From: Oidiodendron maius Zn | Lineage: Eukaryota; Ascomycota; Leotiomycetes; Myxotrichaceae | DNA: 64,000 bases | Direction of reading: 5' to 3' | Assembly: GCA_000827325.1 (NCBI GenBank) | Contig: KN832871.1 | Span: 1,922,001-1,986,000, forward strand | Notes under the pieces: model-generated | Databases searched by the model: none | Told to the model about the DNA's origin: nothing | The model's input: the letters and a program-made list of their open reading frames with translations, nothing else | Shown: positions 11,612-24,056 of the stretch, in pieces | Layout: every line of letters begins with the position of its first letter | Numbering within the stretch: position 1 is the stretch's first letter | Position numbers and translations under genes: made by a program

Positions 11612-13324
11612 ATGGGCGACGACGAGGACATCGCCCGGTCATCACTCCTTCTGGCCGGGCACGACCACGCTCATCGAGAGCACCTCCACCGCCATCAACA
11701 CCATCATTTTCACAGGAGACAGCCCACCCCAGCGGCGCCAGGAGTGGCCGAGGCGATCCAGACGGTGTCCATCTTGAAGCAGATCGATGTTGACTCCCAA
11801 GGACATACAGTGTCTGTTGAAACAATCACTGATAGGACTGGACACTCGTCGCTGGAGCCGACTTTTACCTCGTCGCCTGCGGTTCAAACACAGGCGCCCT
11901 CAGTGACACGGTCTCCCAAGGTAATACCGCATACAACAGCAGAAATCGCATCCTCCTCTCAGCAGCAGCCTCCTCTACCTCCAAATACGGTACTTCCGTC
12001 AGACCCCACCCAAGGCGCATCAACGGAGCCATCAACGGAGCCATCAACAGAGCCGACTGAGACGCCTTCACCTGCGGCATTAACAGTTGCGAATTCAGAG
12101 ACCACCAGTCCAACCGAGATAGCATCTACTGCCACTTCAGAAACTGAGCTCTCCTCTCAATCGGCAGTCACATTTACTCCCACTCCGGTACTCCCTTTAA
12201 CTCCAGCTGGGAGCACATCGACAACTTCAGCGTCCCCTCTTTCAAGCAGTCTTCTGACCACTTCTTTGGCTACTGTTTCCACGCCCCTTTCAACGCCCCT
12301 TCCCACATCTCTTTCCACTACGTCCTTCTCTTCGTTTGTCGTCCCCCATAATACAACTACATGTATGTTTCGCCAGACAGTATAGCTAAACTAAATTGCT
12401 GACAGACTTCTAGTAATATCAAGCTCGAATAGCTTACCACAGAGTTTCTCCAACTCGACTCATGCATCGACTTCTCTAGCGCACTTAACACTACTCGATC
12501 TGACATCTTCCCCAACCAAATCTACCTCTACTCGCTATTCGCCAAGCTCATCATCTCAAATTTTAGTGGCCACTATAACAGTAATTCCTGGTGGCGTCCC
12601 TGGAGGTGGTCCTGCCCCGGCATCTGGTACGGCCATTGCCGGCCCTGAGCAGGTGTCAGGCAAGTCATCAGCTCCATCGACGCCGGTGGTTGTGGGGAGT
12701 GTCGTAGGGAGTGTGGCTGGGGCAAGTATTGTAATACTCTTCCTCCTCCTTATCGTGAAGTGGTGGAAACGACATCAAAATGGGATAGCTCTAGGAGACG
12801 GAGATGGCCCCGAGTCGGGACTTAGAGGAGCGTCATCTCGGGGTATGATCGAACGGCGATCTTTGGCCTTAGCCGTCCCTGCAGCACTGGCTACTTTGAC
12901 TGGATACAAGAGACCATCCCAGAAACTCGAACAGACCGAAGCTCCTGCTGAACAAGGTTTCTATCGGGTCTCTGGACGAAAGATCCAATCCGTCTTGCAC
13001 ACGGGAGGTGATGGCTACGGAGATGAGGATCTTGGCGGAGGAAATAATGCAGCAGGCGGATCCTCATTCTACAAGGAATCTGGCGGTGCCTATGGTGGAG
13101 GTGGTGTCCCGTCTCCCCCCCTGGTGGGTATATCTATACAACGGGATGTCGAGAAGCCAATATTGCGGCCTGGGCCAGCAAGAACACCAGTTACCGAACA
13201 TGGGCCTTTCTCAACTATGGCTCCGCCCCCCCTAAACCTCCCACCGCGTCGGCCCGACGCCGTCGGCCGATCTCGACCCTCTCAAGACTCTTCTCATCCT
13301 TCAAAGTTTACCGAACTGGTCTGA
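11612..13324 (+). CDS. Ser/Thr-rich single-pass membrane protein, sensor-like
   Basis: CDS is join(11612..12362, 12414..13324), 553 residues, one 51-nt intron; of the two possible acceptors only the second (…CTTCTAG) keeps the frame. Residues 10-40 are His-rich (GHDHAHREHLHRHQHHHFHR). A long Ser/Thr/Pro region that should be heavily O-mannosylated follows. Near residue 350 is one membrane segment (VVGSVVGSVAGASIVILFLL) with the basic stop-transfer KWWKRH, and then a disordered cytoplasmic tail of about 180 residues. This is the layout of Wsc/Mid2-like surface sensors, though no WSC Cys domain is present. No signal peptide is visible at the chosen start, so either the N-terminus is incomplete or the membrane segment itself is the signal anchor. 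Function is inferred from layout only. Confidence 0.72.
12019..12054 (+). repeat. Three tandem 12-nt repeats inside the coding region
   Basis: Three copies of ATCAACGGAGCC (the third with one change) encode repeated Ser-Thr-Glu-Pro units in the extracellular Ser/Thr-rich part. Copy number is likely to vary between strains. Confidence 0.85.
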
Positions 13325-14591
13325 GAATGAGCTACTAGTTTTGACCCTCACTTGCTCTAGGTCGAGCGCTCAGGCTTTGTTTACGAAGAATCCGATTTCA
13401 CTATTTGTTGGCCGTGTTATACTGTAGATTCCTGGGCGGCGGTGCGCCCTCGCAGGACCAGGCATTGGAACGGCGTTAGTCCTGGTGTATTTGATACCAG
13501 AGAGCGCCACAAGAATTGGCATCATCTTGCGACGTATCGCATTTTATAATGTTCTTTGAACACATGTTGAACATACCTGGTGGTCAATCTAGGACAGGAC
13601 AGCGACCTTGATGCAGCACGTCTTGGCCCGTGCTGCTTTGTATATACATAGTCACTCGGTCTCTCTGAGAACGATATGAATAAAACTTATTAATGTGTTG
13701 CAAGTTGAGACATGCTTCAAATGTACGGTGTCTGGGTAACCACCACATGCGCAAACTGGCTGGCGGCTAGAGATAGATATATATCCTCGATCACGATCGG
13801 GGCGCAGGAGGCGCACAGGCCGCACAGTTGGGACGAGCGGCCCTGACGGTTTCATCAGTGTCTGTTGTGCGACATGCAACAACAGTTGGCCCTTGACGAC
13901 AGGTGAGGTTGGTAATAATGCCCCGGGAAATGAGACTTACGTCGAAGAAGCAGCCCCGCAGAGAGCATGAGCTGTCCGGATGGAGATATATTGACTACCG
14001 CATGGAGATATGGCGAGTGGGCAGCGTGCCTCCCTTCGGCGACTTTCCAGCCACTGGAACTGGGCCCTGCTGACGAATATCTGCACGAACAGTGTCATAT
14101 GTCGTACTAGTGGTATCTGGGGCTCAAGCCAAGGCACCAGTGACTGCGTACCGTTGGCACTTACGACGAGCAGCAGCACCGTGCCTGTGCTGAGTGGCCA
14201 GCTCCCTATCAGATGTAAATCGGCGGGGCGCAGAGGCTGTGCAGATTTCCACCATGGTAAAAAGTCTGGCCCAGGGACGGACCGGTTAATCGTACGTTAC
14301 CGTGCCCGCTCCTCAGAACATTTCTCTCTTATCCCCCAGCTTGCGCGCTGAATCGTGCCTTTTTCCGTACCACTCGGCGAATCGCGCTTTACAGGGTACG
14401 AAAGCGAAGACGAATACGCTGCACTCGGAAGTAAGCATTCAATCGAATCCCCCGACCCTACAGTATTGCCACTGCGCAGCGATCCCAGATCCCCATACAC
14501 CACACTTCTGGTCTCGATTTGCATCACTGACGAACTCGTGCCTCGTAGCTGGTGATGTGCCGGTCGCAGTCGCAGACCGCACATAGCAGCA
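13325..14591. promoter_or_regulatory. Upstream region of the Zn2Cys6 factor, with upstream ORFs
   Basis: About 1.27 kb. The last 300 bases hold at least two short upstream open frames, one ending only five bases before the start codon at 14592, which could limit translation of the factor. No other gene is credible here. Confidence 0.4.
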
Positions 14592-17547
14592 ATGGATCCT
14601 CGACACGATGGCAGTGGTTTTCAAGGCCCGCCTATGCCTGCGCCGCCACTGATGAACCCCCCACCTCAAATATTCGGAGCGTACGGCCCTGATGGACAAC
14701 CACTTCCTGCAGATTTGCCAGACATGACCGACCCAATGTTCACCGATGGCATGCTCCTCGACGAGAGCAATGAGGCAAAGAGGCGGAGGATCGCGAGGGT
14801 AGGGCACCTCTGTCCCCTAACACGGAGATAAGACTGAGATTTCTAGGCTTGCGATATGTGCAGAAAGAAGAAGATTAAATGCGATGGGAAGATGCCATCG
14901 TGCACACATTGTATCAACTACAAAACCGAATGCATATTCACACAAGTAGAGAAGAAGAGAAGTCCCCCGAAAGGGTAAGTAGGGCCTGCGAAGGCATCTG
15001 GTCTCCGTGATAACCGTCGCACAGGGCAAAATATATTGAAGGACTTGAGAACCGATTAGGCAGGATGGAGAGTCTGCTCAGGCTATCAGGTATGTTCCTG
15101 GCTGCCGTTAGAAGATGCAGCAGCATCTCTCTCTCCTATAAGAGCAACCTAACACAGCTCAGGACTGCTTAATGAGGACGATAATGGACGGACGGACCTG
15201 GGCACTCTAGAGAAGAGACTTGCGGAGAACAAACAGCGGTCACAGTCGCACAAGAGTGCCTCGACTGCGGCTTCCAATCCCACATCTCCTTCTCAGAGCA
15301 GCCCAAATGAAGCAAACGAATCTACTCCTCGAAGCACTCTAGCCCCGGACTCACCACCAAGCAAGAGCGGGAATAGCGAGGGGGGCAAACCTAAGAATAG
15401 CGACGAGCCGGAGAAGAATGAAGAGGGCGTCGAAGCTCTTTCTGACATGATGTGCTCATTAGTAACCAACAACTGTGGGGAAACTCGGTACATAGGTATG
15501 CGTTTCTGGCTCAGACACCCTCGATAGTAAGCTGACTGCGATAGGATCTTCTTCTGGCTTCTCAATCTTCTCACCCAAAGGTATACAGTGGGTTAATAGC
15601 AAGACTGGCGACACATCCTTCCAGGACATGATATCATCTTCTGCGGTGGACGATAATAAATGGATGTACTGGAAGCCGGAGGTTTTCGGTGACATCTTTG
15701 CAAGACGAGTCTTCAGACAGTTGCCTCCGAAGAATGAAGCCTTGTCGCTTCTCAAGGACTTTTTTGAGAACTTCAACTGCATGTTTCCCCTATTCCACCA
15801 GCCGACTTTCATGCACCTAGTAGATCGGGAGTACTCAGATGACCCGTATGAAGGCTCAGGTTGGTGGGCCAGTTTAAATGTCGCTCTTGCGATCGCACAT
15901 AGGCTTCGTGTCATGAGCCATCTTGTGCCGGCCGAAGAAGACAAGAAGGCATGGGGGTACCTGAAGAATGCCATAGGCGTGTTTACAGAACTCACAATGC
16001 GCAACACCGATCTCTTGAGCATACAGGCGCTCATTGGCATGGCATTATTCTTGCAGGGAACACCGAACCCGCAGCCTAGCTTCTTCCTTGTCGCTGCTGC
16101 CATCCGCTCGTCGCACAGCATCGGCCTCCACAAGCGCGGCTCTGGCTTCAACCTGAACCCGGTCGAAATTGAGCAGCGAAAACGAGTTTTCTGGATTGCA
16201 TATATGCTGGATAAGGATATCTGTCTTCGTTCTGGCCGACCGCCCTCCCAAGATGATGATGATATGAACGTCGAACTCCCAAGTGCAGAACCGGAGGATA
16301 ATATCGGTAACATTCCTTTAGCTGATGGAAAGGGGAAGGTCAATCTCTTCCGTCTCATGTGTGAATTTGCCACCATCGAGAGCAAAGTTTACAAACAATT
16401 ATACTCGACTAAAGCCTCGAAACAGTCTGATGGAGAACTCCTCAACACTATCGGAGAACTCGACCATCAACTGGAAGAATGGAAAGACAGTATACCGGTT
16501 GATTTCCGTCCGGAGCATGAGATAAAGGCTTCACATACTCCTTTAATACTCCACGTCGTTGTCCTTCATTTTGCTTATTACAACTGTCTTACTACAATTC
16601 ACCGAATGTCCGTACATCATGGGTATTGGACTAGTCGATTATCAAATTACGCCATTCAAGGCCTAAATGCCAGACCTTTAAATCCTCGAGTCTTCTCTTC
16701 TGCAGCTCTCTGCGTCTCTGCTGCCCGCGCCTCAATTCACCTAATTAAATACGTTCCCCAAGGAGACTTTGCTTGTGTGTGGTGAGTGATATGCACCCTT
16801 TCACTTAGCTTAACATCAAGCACTAATATCAACAGGCTCATTTTATACTATCCTGTCTCAGCACTCGTCACCTTATTCGGGAATATTCTGCAGAACCCGC
16901 AAGATCCCCGAGCTCGATCAGATGTGCGATTAATGAATCTTGTTGTCAACTTTTTGTCAATGTTGAATGCGGATGAGGAGAATGGTGGTGTAAAGCGAAT
17001 GTTGGGGGTCTGCGCAGAGTTCGAAAGAATTGCGAAAGTAGTACTGGATAAGGCTGAGAAGGAAGGTCCCCGGAGAAAACGTAAGCACCCAGAAGAACAG
17101 AAAACGAGAGGACCGGCTCAGAGCCCAGCCTCCTCATTACAAACGCCTCGGATGCAGGCTGGTCCAACTCCTATGGCTTCAGTTATCTCATCTGTCATGG
17201 CAAACACCATGAACTCACAGAACGGACTTAGTCCAATGGATAGCAACGGATCTCCTGGATCTGGCCAGTGGCGTCATGACTTCGGCAACGGGAACGATTA
17301 TTTGACGCCCGGTGGGCCAGGTGGCATGACTCCGTTCGCAGATTTGCAGTCCTTTTCCAGCGGAGTGGAATCTACGCCATCATCTCTCGACCCGAACACT
17401 TTCCAACAGCCTTTCGTTCCACAGGATCTCTGGCAGATGCCCATGACCCTCGAATGGGACTGGGCAAACATGTCCGGCGGAGCTTATTCGGGGTTTGAGA
17501 ATGGCCTTGTTGATGATACCGGATTGCACAACAATGAGCCTCTGTAA
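14592..17547 (+). CDS. Zn2Cys6 fungal-specific transcription factor
   Basis: CDS is join(14592..14798, 14847..14974, 15025..15089, 15163..15495, 15545..16781, 16836..17547), 893 residues, five introns of 48-73 nt. The binuclear zinc cluster is C-x2-C-x6-C-x6-C-x2-C-x6-C ([11 protein letters not shown] then CTHC and TEC) at about residues 71-98, preceded by a basic stretch ([10 protein letters not shown]). A linker and short coiled coil follow ([17 protein letters not shown]). The middle region is the fungal transcription-factor domain, with [18 protein letters not shown] and [20 protein letters not shown] as hallmarks. The tail is Gly/Pro/Asn-rich and could activate transcription. The gene is a nuclear regulator of unknown targets; I do not assign it to XlnR, FacB or other named factors because the cluster differs. 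Confidence 0.9.
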
Positions 17548-18213
17548 TATTAGTTCTAATGTTTTCAACGGCAAGTGAGGATCAAATCGTTTGTTAGAAG
17601 TGTGATATTGGAAGTATATGGGGAGTTGTGGACAAATTTGGCAGGACTGTTGCATTTGAGCGGTTGGATGAATTTACGATACCAGCGGCGATATGGATTC
17701 GATTGCTTGCTGCTTTAAAAAGTTGGAATGTAACTCTACTCAAAACCGTCTTCAGATATCTACGTAGTACTGGGAGTGAATATAGGTAGCGTTTACGATG
17801 CCTAGGTATTTGCAGTTGCCGGTAGCGAGCCGTGGCGATAATAACAGAAAAGTCATGGAGAGGCAATACGCTTTGTATATTCCACATGATTAGGGATGTG
17901 CATATGCTATGGACAAAAATCTCTCGATTGCCCATCTCCTCTGAACGGAATGGGATGGAATTGGAAAGGAAGTCAAGCACGTGATCATTATGCAATTCGG
18001 CAGTCATTCACCATTCACCAATTCATTAGGAATGGTGACTAAGCCGAAATGCACGACAGCGTCTTTGCCTACGCCGAGCTCTGAGTCCACAGTAACAATT
18101 TTCCAAGAAACCCCTCTGCGCCAATGTCCAAGCGATAGTAACCAGCGCCATCTTGAACTGGTGATTTCACTACCCTGCCTTGCCGTTGCGACGCATCGCA
18201 CCTCTGGCCAAGG
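17548..18213. other. Intergenic region, 3'UTR of the factor and promoter of the m-AAA gene
   Basis: About 670 bp with no gene I can support. An open frame on the minus strand (17594-18007) shows no family features. Confidence 0.45.
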
Positions 18214-20940
18214 ATGAGTGCGATTCTCCGGCAGACGGGCACGTTTGCTAGAATCTCGAAATCCTCCTTCCGGTCCGCCGCGAGGTCGAGTGTCCGCGCT
18301 TCCAATCACAATCCATTAGCAGTCTATAGGATATCGGCACAGCAAGCTCGTGGATACGCTCAAGACGATGGACCGAAGGAACCGAATAAGAATAAGGAAA
18401 AGAAAGATGAGTCCAAGCTGACTGGCAAGGAGGACAAGGAAGCCCCAATCAAACCTGCGCCGGGAACAGAGAATCTGTACAATGGCAATACGCCGCTCTC
18501 TCGACAGCAGAAAAATAAACCAGAAGAATCGCCGCGGCCAGATGAAACTCCTCAAGCAAACGAGGGTCCGAAGCTGGATCCCGAGGAGATGAAGCTCTTC
18601 AACAAGATGATTGACGAGCTGAGAGAAAAGATTCTCCTCCCGAAGGCGCAGATGGAGATATTCGACCGAGCAGTGGAGAAAATAAGGAAAGAAGGCATAC
18701 CAGATGAGGTCCGAGATCATATGGAGAAACTCCAGGACGGGCCGTTGACCCTCTGGAAGGCCATGACGATGGCAGCCCACATAACAGAATGGGATAGAAA
18801 ACGACACGCCGAAGCAAAGCCTGGAGAGAAGAACGCGGACAGCCATGAGCATGAACGCAAGAGCGGCACTGATGACGGGTCGTCGAGTGGTAAGAAACCA
18901 GATGAAGGTTCTTCCTTCATGCTCTTCGGAAGGAGGTTCGATCCTTCTACGTTTATTAGTGGCCTCCTTGTCGCAATGTTCCTCTACTACCTTGGCCCTG
19001 GCGAATCATCGAAGGAAATAACATTCCAAGAGTTCAGAAATGCCTTTTTCGACAAGGGCTTGGTGGAAAAGTTGACAGTGGTCAGTGGGGGACACAGAGT
19101 CCGGGTTCATCTATATCCAGAGGCTACAAAAGATATGTATCCCGATTCTCCTGCAGCAAATCCTTCCTTTCACTACTACTTCTCCATTGGCTCGGTCGAA
19201 GCCTTCGAACGGCGGATAGATGAAGCTCAGAACGAACTTGGAATCCCCGCCTCGGAGCGGATACCGATAACTTATGCGACGCCCAATGACTCCTGGGCAT
19301 TATTCATGTACCTTCTTCCTACACTTTTGTTTATTGCTCCAATTTTATATATCGCTCGTCGCGGGGCCGCTGGTGGGGTACAGAATAACGTTTTTGGTAT
19401 GGGTAAGAGTCGAGCGAAGAAGTTTAATCATGAGACCGATGTCAAAGTCAAGTTCAAGGATGTGGCCGGTATGGATGAAGCCAAACAAGAGATCATGGAG
19501 TTCGTTTCCTTTTTGAAAAAACCAGAGCAGTTCCAGAGACTAGGAGCTAAAATTCCTCGCGGTGCCATCTTATCTGGTCCTCCCGGAACTGGTAAGACTC
19601 TCTTGGCCAAAGCAACTGCTGGCGAGTCTCAGGTACCATTCTTCAGTGTCAGTGGCTCCGAATTTGTCGAGATGTTCGTCGGTGTTGGTGCTTCCAGAGT
19701 ACGCGACCTCTTTGCGATGGCGAGAAAAAGCACACCCTGTATCATTTTCATTGATGAAATTGATGCAATTGGCAAGGCACGGAGCAAAGGGGGATCTTTT
19801 GGTGGCAATGACGAGCGCGAGGCAACTTTGAACCAAATTCTGACCGAAATGGACGGCTTCAACACCTCTGAGCAAGTCGTGGTTCTAGCTGGTACAAATA
19901 GAGCGGACGTGCTTGACAAGGCTCTCCTACGTCCTGGCCGTTTCGATAGGCATATTGCGATTGACCGCCCAACCATGGACGGCCGAAAGCAGATCTTCCT
20001 GGTTCACTTGGGCAAGATTGTCACAAATGAGGACATGGACTTCCTGTCTGGACGCCTTGCTGCTCTGACTCCCGGATTTGCTGGTGCGGATATTGCTAAT
20101 TGCTGTAATGAGGCTGCTCTAATCGGTATGTAGCATTCTCGAGTCCCTTTTGCTTACCTTGCATGACTAACCTCCTCAGCTGCTCGACACAATGCCGACT
20201 CCGTTACCATGGCCCATTTTGAACAGGCCATTGAGCGTGTCATCGGTGGCCTGGAAAAGAAGTCTCTCGTTCTCTCTCCGGAAGAAAAGAAGACCGTGGC
20301 ATACCACGAAGCTGGTCATGCCATCTGCGGCTGGTTCTTCAAATACGCCGATCCCCTATTGAAGGTGTCCATCATTCCACGAGGCCAAGGGGCCCTTGGA
20401 TATGCTCAATACCTTCCTGCAGGAGACACCTATCTGATGAACGTCAATCAATTGATGGATCGCATGGCTATGACCCTCGGAGGTCGAATCAGCGAGGAGT
20501 TACACTTTGACACTGTTACCTCTGGTGCCTCAGATGACTTCAACAAGGTGACGCGGATGGCAACAGCCATGGTCACAAAATGGGGCATGAGCAAGAAGCT
20601 TGGCCCACTGCACTTTGAAGACGACGAGAACAAATTCCACAAACCCTTCGCTGAGTCGACGGCACAGACAATCGACGCCGAAGTCAGGAGGATAGTGGAT
20701 GAGGCATATAAGCAATGCTATGACCTACTAGCGGCGAAGAAGAAGGAAATTGGGCTTGTGGCCGAGGAACTTCTAAGCAAAGAGGTCCTTGGGAGAGATG
20801 ACATGGTCAGATTATTAGGACCTAGACCATTCGATGAGAACAAGGACTTCGCGAAATACTTTGGCGGAGGCGCGGGCGCGCCACCCCCTTTCCCTAGTGA
20901 GACGACGGATACCCCACCAGAGCAACCTTCACCAACATGA
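18214..20940 (+). CDS. yta12: Mitochondrial inner-membrane m-AAA protease subunit (Yta12/Afg3 family)
   Basis: CDS is join(18214..20125, 20180..20940), 890 residues, one 54-nt intron. This ATP-dependent zinc metalloprotease degrades misfolded inner-membrane proteins and matures the ribosomal protein MrpL32, with its catalytic domains in the matrix. The N-terminus is Arg/Ser-rich without acids ([20 protein letters not shown]), fitting a matrix presequence. Two membrane segments (near residues 246-262 and 362-380) flank an intermembrane-space domain. Then come Walker A (GPPGTGKT, near 455), Walker B ([10 protein letters not shown]), the second region of homology (RPGRFDRHI) and the protease motif HEAGH near 681. 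Length is nearer to Yta12 than to Afg3, but the two are hard to tell apart by eye. Confidence 0.93.
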
Positions 20941-21511
20941 GTGATCTTCTCCACTTCAAAAGTCCAAAGGAGGCGCTTGTTTGGATAGGCATGGGCTGGG
21001 ATGACGCATCGAGGATCGTGGAATTGTACAGGCATTTTTAGGCGTGGGCAGCTGAACAAATTTGGCAGTACCGGTTACAGTGCATATTCAAAATCTCTCT
21101 TCACTCTTCTTATATAATGGAACTTGCTGTTGGCTGTTCCAAACCTCATCCGTGTATTTTAGTTGTTGGGGGGAGATAGAGGGGCATGAGGCGGCCACCA
21201 TAGAAAATTGTACGTATATATATCTGTCGCCATGCTTCATGAAACCGTGTAACCTCTCCACATATGAACATCACCAGCATGAGGACGTGTTCAAGCACTA
21301 TCATCACCGGTTTACCCTATCAGGCCGAATGCCCAGCAGTCTCCCTTCGTCTAATTGGCCACCTCAACGTCATTGAACCTGGACGCCGTCGACAGAACCA
21401 TGCCTTATAAAAAAAATCTCAACCTCCCCACTCCCACCGCTCTCATGAAAACCCATCTCCATCACCCGCTAGCAAACCCATTGATGGGCCATTTGGCCGT
21501 GCTAGACCAGT
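20941..21511. other. Intergenic region upstream of bor1
   Basis: About 570 bp. A short open frame from 21401 overlaps the bor1 start region in another frame. I see no separate gene. Confidence 0.4.
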
Positions 21512-23787
21512 ATGGATACCCGCTCCCCACCAGCGACGTACTCGCTCCCCCGCGCGCTGCCGCACGCCCATAGAGCGCACCCCCACCTTGCGAGCTGGCG
21601 TGCTCATCTCGGCTTCCGGCAGCACGCCGCCACACCCGACGAATCCACGCAAGGTACCCGGGCACACGACGAGAATGACTTGCGTCGGACGCAGAGCGCC
21701 AGGAGCCACCGCCGGCCGGCGTGGTGGAAGATCCGCCTGTTTCGCGGCATGGTCGGCGATGTGCGCAGAAGACTGCCGTACTACTGGAGTGATTGGACCG
21801 ATGCGTGGGACTATCGAGTCGTCCCGGCTACGGTGTACATGTATTTCGCAAAGTAAGTCTTAACAAGGGCATTGCTCGGAGCAGGAGAGGGAACGGGATT
21901 AGAGAGTGATACGGAGAGGCTGACTAGACACATAGCATCTTGCCTGCACTGGCCTTCTCTTTGGATATGTTTGTTGTCTTAGAGCTCCGGACTTGGAAAG
22001 AGTGCTAACGAATGTATCAGGTTCACCAAAACTCACATGAGTTATGGAGTGAACGAGGTCCTACTTGCCTCAGTATTGGGATCCGTGGTCTTTGCAGTCT
22101 TTGCAGCTCAGCCTCTGGTCATCGTTGGGGTTACTGGCCCCATCACGGTCTTCAATTAGTAAGTCGCATAGGGAGGTACTAACTCTTGGATGCTGATTCC
22201 GGTAGTACGGTTTATGATATTATAGTTCCTACTGGAGCTAACTACTTCTCTTTCATGGCTCTGATTGGCCTGTATGTGTCTCAAACCCCCCGAGGTCTCC
22301 TCGCTGACTTCTCAGGTGGTCCTTGTTAATGCACTGGATCCTTGCTATTACCAATGCCTGTAACGGCCTGAAATACGTGACTCGCTTCTCCTGCGATATA
22401 TTTGGCTTCTACGTTGCATTCATCTACCTCCAGAAGGGTATCCAGGTTCTTACTCGACAAGGATCTGATGAGGCGTTCTACCTATCTATTGTCGTGGCTC
22501 TCCTCGTCCTCGTAGTTGGGTACCTATGCGGCATTGTTGGGGCCAGTCCTCTCTTCCAGCACTATGTTAGACTGTTCATCAAAGACTACGGCACACCTCT
22601 CACAGTGGTCTTCTTTACAGGATTCGTGCATATAGGAAAGATGAGAGATATTTCATTGGATACTTTGCCAACGAGCAAAGCTTTTTTCCCTACAACTGAT
22701 AGAGGATGGTTTATAGATTTTTGGCATATTAGAGTTTCCGATGTTTTCATCGCGATCCCCTTTGCTATACTTCTTACCATTTTGTTCTATTTCGACCATA
22801 ATGGTATATATACACCCTGCACCATCTTGGCAAAAACTAACCTCTTAAGTCTCATCATTGATAGCACAAGGCACGGAGTTCCCTCTTAGGAAGCCAGCGG
22901 GATTCCATTGGGATATTTTCCTCCTCGGCTTGACCACCGGCGTTGCTGGACTTCTTGGAATCCCATTTCCCAACGGACTCATTCCGCAAGCGCCGTTTCA
23001 CACGGAGTCCCTCTGCGTGACGAAAGTAGTCGCAGATACGAACGAAGAAGGCGCTGCGAAAGGTCACGTTACCACGCAAGTATCGCATGTTGTTGAGCAG
23101 CGCGTATCAAATCTCGCCCAAGGCCTCCTGACTCTCGGAACCATGTCTGGTCCTCTCCTTATCGTACTACACTTAATTCCGCAGGGTGTACTCGCAGGAC
23201 TATTCTTTGTAATGGGTATGCAAGCCCTCGCTGGCAATGGAATCACGCTCAAACTACTGTTTCTGTGCCGCGACAAAACCTTGACGCCGGCCTCCGAACC
23301 TTTCAAGCGAATTAGTCGCAGAGCGGCGATCTGGGCATTCGTGGCTATCCAGCTCTTTGGTTTCGGAGCAACCTTTGCCATCACACAGACAATTGCTGCA
23401 GTGGGATTTCCTATCATTATTCTACTGTTGATACCTGTGCGTACATTCTTGTTGCCGAAATGGTTCACCGCCGAAGAGCTTAGGGTCCTGGATGCTCCGA
23501 CCGCAAGCCCGTTCACCATGATCAGCGTCGGCGGTAACTATGGCGAGGAGGAAGAAGACCTGCAGCCGACACCTGGACAGTCTGGGGAAGATACTGCCAT
23601 TCCCAGTCGTGACGAGATTGGAGATGATAATATGCCAGTTGGAGATTTGGCCGAAAGAGGTGAGCTACCGCAAGCGGATCAGAATAATAAACCAAGAAGG
23701 AGAGCAAGCAGAGTCATTGAGGATAGAAATATTGAGATGCGGAGCATGGGCATGGATAGAAGGGGCACAAGTCGGCCGTCTCCTTAG
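21512..23787 (+). CDS. bor1: SLC4-family anion transporter, Bor1 type
   Basis: CDS is join(21512..21852, 21936..21968, 22021..22158, 22206..22271, 22316..22803, 22850..23787), 667 residues, five introns including one of 44 nt, and exons of 33 and 66 nt. Bor1 proteins export borate and related anions across the plasma membrane. Hallmarks are YYWSDWTDAWDYRVVPATVY before the first membrane segment, VGVTGPITVFN, FDHNVSSLIAQGTEFPLRKP (built across the last splice), and FPNGLIPQAPFHTESLCV. The membrane part has about 10-12 segments. The tail from about residue 590 is acidic and hydrophilic. The first 75 residues are Arg/His/Pro-rich and poorly conserved, so the start is the least certain point. The 33-nt exon joins through an unusual GTTTGT donor, the only choice I found that keeps the frame. 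Confidence 0.92.
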
Positions 23788-24056
23788 ATGCGGCATATAG
23801 TGAGGAACTGGATATTGACCTGGATAATGACTTGACGAAATATTTACTTTCGTCACTCACGGCATTTATCTAATAACATAGGAAGTCACTAAATGTGAAA
23901 GGAAAAATCAAATATTCGCCGTTAATGAAGATTGGTATCAATCAATACTAAAAGGCCACATAATCTCCTAAGATGTTTCTGTAACAGGGTATTAACTGCA
24001 CCCATGATGCCTAAGACATGATGCCACGCACCTCGAACCTTGCAAATTCACAAATA

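Noticed and set aside
17594-18007. 137-codon frame on the minus strand between the Zn2Cys6 and m-AAA genes
   Set aside because: No family features; it overlaps the likely 3'UTR and promoter of neighbours.
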